64,000 nt of DNA, from the NCBI RefSeq assembly GCF_020404745.1, contig NZ_JAIZAP010000010.1, positions 62,001 through 126,000 of the forward strand, in the 5' to 3' direction. The notes under the pieces were generated by a model. The model was given only the letters and a program-made list of their open reading frames with translations. It ran no database searches and was not told the DNA's origin. This DNA comes from Aquibacillus saliphilus (lineage in GTDB: Bacteria; Bacillota; Bacilli; Bacillales; Amphibacillaceae). The first letter of the stretch is position 1. Each line of letters opens with the position of its first letter. Positions 60,789 to 64,000 of this stretch are shown in pieces. Both the position numbers and the translations under genes were made by a program.

Positions 60789-60899
60789 TCAATTTCATAA
60801 TTACAATATCAAGCCATATCCTAACAACATAAGTTGGAATAGGTTCAAGTCCAACTTATGTTGTCAGGATATGGCGGTACATAGGTATTATGAAATTGA
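60789..60899. repeat. Long imperfect palindrome, 50-bp arms
   Basis: Arms 60789-60838 and 60850-60899 pair almost throughout. The outer TCAATTTCATAAT and the inner ACAACATAAGTTGGA are perfect, with a mismatched stretch of about 10 bases in between. The 11-base loop is ATAGGTTCAAG. No T tract follows, so this is more like a small palindromic mobile element than a terminator. Confidence 0.8.
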
Positions 60900-60941
60900 T
60901 TAAGTTATAATGAAAATATAAAAGAACTGGAGGTAACTATT

Positions 60942-61403
60942 ATGGTCAAAAGGAAAAAAGGAATAGAGAGACATGAATCGTTAATATCGTTATCCCATCA
61001 CCATCACCATGCACTTTTCTTAGCATTAAATTTAAGGAAAGTCGGGACAGAGAAAAGTAAGTATTCACCGGAAGAAGTAAAAGCAGAGTTGCGACAATTT
61101 TGGGAGCCTGGTGGACAGCAACATTTTCGTGAGGAAGAAGAAATTTTGTTACCAGTCTATGCACAACATCAATCAATTGAGCAGCCTGAGATTACTGAAA
61201 TGCTTTTAGAACACGTGAAAATCAGGTCAATGATCATGCAAATCCTTGAAACAGAAAATGAGATAATCCCATTGATGAATGACTTAGGTGTTCAGTTAGA
61301 TGCGCATATTAGAAAAGAGGAACGTGTAATCTTCCCAATGATAGAAAAAGCACTCCCCGAACACATTTTAAAAAGCTTGGAGCAATACCTTCATAAGGAC
61401 TAA
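60942..61403 (+). CDS. Hemerythrin HHE-domain protein
   Basis: The 153-residue helical protein has iron-ligand His/Glu residues spread over four helices: SLSHHHHHALFLAL (helix 1), QQHFREEEEILLPVY (helix 2; HxxxE), LLEHVKIRSMI (helix 3) and DAHIRKEERVIFPMIE (helix 4; HxxxE). A non-heme diiron centre for O2/NO binding or stress sensing is likely. GGAGG precedes the ATG. The 50-bp-arm palindrome lies directly upstream. Confidence 0.88.
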   Translation: MVKRKKGIERHESLISLSHHHHHALFLALNLRKVGTEKSKYSPEEVKAELRQFWEPGGQQHFREEEEILLPVYAQHQSIEQPEITEMLLEHVKIRSMIMQILETENEIIPLMNDLGVQLDAHIRKEERVIFPMIEKALPEHILKSLEQYLHKD

Positions 61404-61570
61404 AGTCCATGGAATCAAGGATATAATAGAAGCTAAAAGCCTTTATCACAGGTACTTAGGATAAACTAGTTGAGAAGCGATTAAAACTTTAGTTTATGAT
61501 ACTAAAGTTGTTTCAGCTAGGTTAAAATGGGGAAACATCAAGAATATCGATTAAACTACTGGGTGATTAC

Positions 61571-63364
61571 ATGATTGAAATTATAAAAAATAGTTACGAA
61601 GACTTCAAAGCGTCCTATAAGAAATATCTATCCTTTGAATTAATATACATGCTCCTTGCTAGCTTTATCTTTGTACCACTGATCTCACTAATTTTTAATC
61701 GAATGTTAAAAATAATGGGGACTGGAACGCTTCTAAACGCAGATGTATATAAGATCGCCTCAAGCTATACAGGAATTATTGGAATGCTTCTTATTAGTTT
61801 TTTGGCAGTTGTTATTTTGTATATCGAATTTGGAGTCATGATTATTATTGCTCAAAAGAGATATTTTGATAGAAATATCCTCGTTTCTGAGGCCCTGGTT
61901 ACAACAATAAGAAAATTACCAAAATTACTTGGTTTTGGGTTTTTACAATTAATTCCTATCTTATTGCTAATTACACCTTTCATTGATTCTTCAACATTAC
62001 CAGTTTTGTTGGATTTTAATATACCTATTTTTCTAACCAGTGAAGTCTATCAATCCTATTTTTCAATTATCATATATTTATTCGTATTTTTAATCATTGT
62101 TTATCTATTTATAAAATGGATATTTACACTTCATTATATTTTTATCGAAGAGAAATCAGTCTGGGATGCAATGAAACTCAGCATGAGAATTACAAGAGAT
62201 AATAAACTGAAAATATTGCTGAGTCTAAGCTTGTTAAACGTATCTATTTTTGTTGCTGGGTTCCTAGTCATGACAATGATATCTCAAGTAGCGACCATGC
62301 TTGATACGAAAGTAATAGGCGATATTATTAGTAATTATTTGATTACTTTTTCGAGTTATATAACGATTATCTTTTCATTACTCTTACTACCAATAAATAT
62401 TATTATTATTACTAGATTGTTTTACCGGTTTAATACTAATCAAGGGGATTCAGTCGACGATCAGTTATTACTTGAGACTAGTAAAAAGTTAAATGAATTT
62501 GAGCATTATGTCACCCGATTTTTCACTAAAAGGAAGAAAGCATTAACAACAATAGTAGTCCTCTTTTTAACTGGAATGTTTCTAATAAATTATACGGTAA
62601 ATGAAACTATTGTTTATTTAAAATGGGATGTTTCTGTTGCAAGTCATCGGGGCGACTTAAAGAGTGCACCAGAAAATTCGATGAGTAGTATCCGTTCTGC
62701 AATCGACAAAGGTGTTGATGCTATAGAAGTAGACGTCCAGATAACAAAGGACGGTGTCATTGTTTTAAACCATGATTATGATTTAGAGCGAATTGCGGGT
62801 GTCTCTTCTACTGTCAAGGACATGACTTATGAGGAGGTATCTAAAATAGATATCGGGAGGCTCTATTCAGAGGACTTTATCGGTGAAAAAATCCCGACAT
62901 TGGATGAAGTGTTAGGGAATCTTAAGCAAGAAGAGACGAAACTGATTATTGATGTAAAGACAGCTGAATCTAGTGTTGAACTTGCCGAAGGGGTAGTAGA
63001 ATTAATAGAGAAACACGACATGGAGGATGTTTCCTACATTCAGGCATTTGATAATGAGTTACTCCAGGAAATCAGAAACAGAAATAGCGAAATTAAAATT
63101 GGACAAATATTGTATTTAGCTGTTGGTAATTTATCGAGTTTGGATGTTGATTTTTATACCATTCGCCAAAGCATGCTGACCGAACGATTTATTGAAAACG
63201 CTCGTGAAAACAACCGGGAAGTATGGGTATGGACAGTCAATAGTAAAAGAAATATGAAAGAGGTACTGAAATATGATATTGACGGCATTATAACCGATTA
63301 CCCTGAAAAAGTTCAAAATGTACTAGGTGTTAATTTTTCTCAACAGAGTCAATCTGATAATTAG
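61571..63364 (+). CDS. Membrane-anchored glycerophosphodiester phosphodiesterase
   Basis: The 597-residue protein has an N-terminal GPDPase membrane domain with six or more helices (residues 20-300), another membrane segment (about 330-347), then a GDPD TIM barrel facing outside. The barrel shows SHRGDLKSAPENSMSSI (His/Arg/Glu/Asn), GVDAIEVDVQITKDGVIVLNHDYDLERIAG (metal Glu/Asp and catalytic His) and WVWTVNSKRNMKEVLKYDIDGIITDYPEKV at the end. It hydrolyses glycerophosphodiesters to glycerol-3-phosphate and an alcohol. The next gene, with a related membrane part, is probably functionally linked. Confidence 0.92.
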   Translation: MIEIIKNSYEDFKASYKKYLSFELIYMLLASFIFVPLISLIFNRMLKIMGTGTLLNADVYKIASSYTGIIGMLLISFLAVVILYIEFGVMIIIAQKRYFDRNILVSEALVTTIRKLPKLLGFGFLQLIPILLLITPFIDSSTLPVLLDFNIPIFLTSEVYQSYFSIIIYLFVFLIIVYLFIKWIFTLHYIFIEEKSVWDAMKLSMRITRDNKLKILLSLSLLNVSIFVAGFLVMTMISQVATMLDTKVIGDIISNYLITFSSYITIIFSLLLLPINIIIITRLFYRFNTNQGDSVDDQLLLETSKKLNEFEHYVTRFFTKRKKALTTIVVLFLTGMFLINYTVNETIVYLKWDVSVASHRGDLKSAPENSMSSIRSAIDKGVDAIEVDVQITKDGVIVLNHDYDLERIAGVSSTVKDMTYEEVSKIDIGRLYSEDFIGEKIPTLDEVLGNLKQEETKLIIDVKTAESSVELAEGVVELIEKHDMEDVSYIQAFDNELLQEIRNRNSEIKIGQILYLAVGNLSSLDVDFYTIRQSMLTERFIENARENNREVWVWTVNSKRNMKEVLKYDIDGIITDYPEKVQNVLGVNFSQQSQSDN

Positions 63365-63398
63365 CTTGATGAAATTGACTAAACATGAATATTTTTTT

Positions 63399-63448
63399 AT
63401 ACCATTAGGCGCTTTCTAGTTAGGAAGGCGCCTAATGGTATATTTTTA
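63399..63448. terminator. Bidirectional terminator after the GDPD gene
   Basis: 14-bp perfect arms (63399-63412, 63428-63441), preceded by Ts/As and followed by ATTTTT. Confidence 0.88.
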
Positions 63449-63622
63449 GAAAAATCGTTATGATACTTGTGATTTAATGTGAAGTTATTAACAGCATAGG
63501 TAGTAAAAATAGCAAAAAAGCATGAAAAATTACATTTAAATAATTTCCATATCTTTTCCTCACGGTACATTAATAATGATAAAATAACTTATAGAATCAA
63601 AATAGTTCAGGGGGATACTGCG

Positions 63623-64000
63623 ATGAATGAACAGTTTAATAAACCAAAAGGGTTTGGAGAGATACTTGACCATACGTTTCGGTTAGCTAAAAATCATTTT
63701 TCTGATTTTTTCATGATTTTGTTAATTCTAATTGGACCGATTTACCTGTTACAAGCACTAACCCAGCTATTGTCCGGAACGAATCTTTTTAGAGAAGTTG
63801 GAACTGGAGACAATTGGCTAGATCAGATAATAACAAGCTTTGATCAAGGAGCACCAACGACGAGCATCGGTGCTGATATCGGAATTGTTTTTTTAGGGTT
63901 AGCTAGTATCATTTTGTTGCCGGTTGCACAGGTGGCTATATTTTACACAGTCAATCACATTATGAGAAATGAAGAGTACATGGTTGGTTCTGTCATTAAA
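63623..64000 (+). CDS. Membrane protein, 3' truncated by window edge
   Basis: ATG 63623 with CAGGGGG upstream opens a frame that runs 126 codons to the edge. MNEQFNKPKGFGEILDHTFRLAKNHFSDFFMILLILIGPIYLLQAL is followed by a polar loop and a second hydrophobic stretch (IVFLGLASIILLPVAQVAIFYTVNHIM). This is the N-terminus of a multi-pass protein like the GPDPase membrane domain found in the previous gene, or a YckC/DUF975-like family. The rest is outside the window. Confidence 0.7.
   Translation, partial: MNEQFNKPKGFGEILDHTFRLAKNHFSDFFMILLILIGPIYLLQALTQLLSGTNLFREVGTGDNWLDQIITSFDQGAPTTSIGADIGIVFLGLASIILLPVAQVAIFYTVNHIMRNEEYMVGSVIK

Noticed and set aside
60942-61403. Engineered His tag in the HHE protein
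   Set aside because: The His run lies in helix 1 of the hemerythrin-like domain, where metal-ligand His are expected, within natural-looking sequence.

Overview
The window looks like chromosomal DNA of a low-GC Bacillaceae species. The evidence is AT-rich sequence, strong GGAGG-type ribosome binding sites, a des-desK-desR membrane-fluidity operon, a SigM/YhdL sigma-antisigma pair and a complete Bacillus-type nucleoside catabolic operon. A UGA-decoding (selenocysteine) gene at the end of an arsenic operon is unusual for Bacillaceae and would fit an anaerobic or facultative relative such as Anaerobacillus; that assignment is inference.

Region by region. 0-8 kb: the 3' end of a sortase-anchored surface protein (LPNTA signal), a decayed IS256-family element, a copper-type pair (DUF305 and a Cys-rich four-helix protein), an alditol-oxidase-like flavoprotein, DUF2316, and a TumA/TumE-like toxin-antitoxin pair. 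8.2-15.1 kb: a 1,230-bp unit carrying a Gfo/Idh/MocA oxidoreductase is present twice in direct orientation and brackets a nucleotidyltransferase, a convergent DNA adenine methyltransferase and candidate restriction endonuclease, and a frameshifted small gene. 15-20 kb: RelB/RelE-like toxin-antitoxin, a zinc-ribbon protein, a pRiA4b ORF-3 family gene with a partner, and non-coding or decayed DNA. 20-23 kb: a c-di-GMP-I riboswitch ahead of a PAS histidine kinase, then an FAD-dependent oxidoreductase. 23.4-27.9 kb: an arsenic operon arsA-arsR-acr3-arsC-arsD ending in a HesB-like selenoprotein with a visible SECIS hairpin. 28-36 kb: a 52-bp tandem repeat, then a GntR regulator and the nucleoside operon nupC-pdp-xapX-deoB-punA-cdd-deoC.

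37.0-46.1 kb is the most unusual part. About fourteen small, functionally unrelated genes, all on the + strand (acetyltransferases, RibD-C/DHFR-like protein, DAHP synthase, DedA, lipoproteins, tiny membrane proteins), are separated one by one by copies of the same bipartite imperfect-palindromic element. Its left half (core AACGGGTGC) starts just after a stop codon. Its right half (core GCAGCAGGTTAGTTGAATAA) ends just before the next ribosome binding site. The layout resembles an integron cassette array, but the element does not match the attC consensus and no integrase is in the window.

46.8-64 kb: sigM-yhdL, a 6-phospho-beta-glucosidase with a divergent RpiR regulator, des and desKR with a perfect 20-bp palindrome upstream, a TipA-type MerR autoregulator with a 19-bp-spacer promoter, a DHA2 drug exporter, an AIM24 protein, a metallo-beta-lactamase-fold hydrolase, a hemerythrin-like protein, and a membrane-anchored glycerophosphodiester phosphodiesterase followed by a partial membrane-protein gene.

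Several families of dispersed palindromic repeats lie between genes throughout. No rRNA, tRNA or CRISPR array was recognised.
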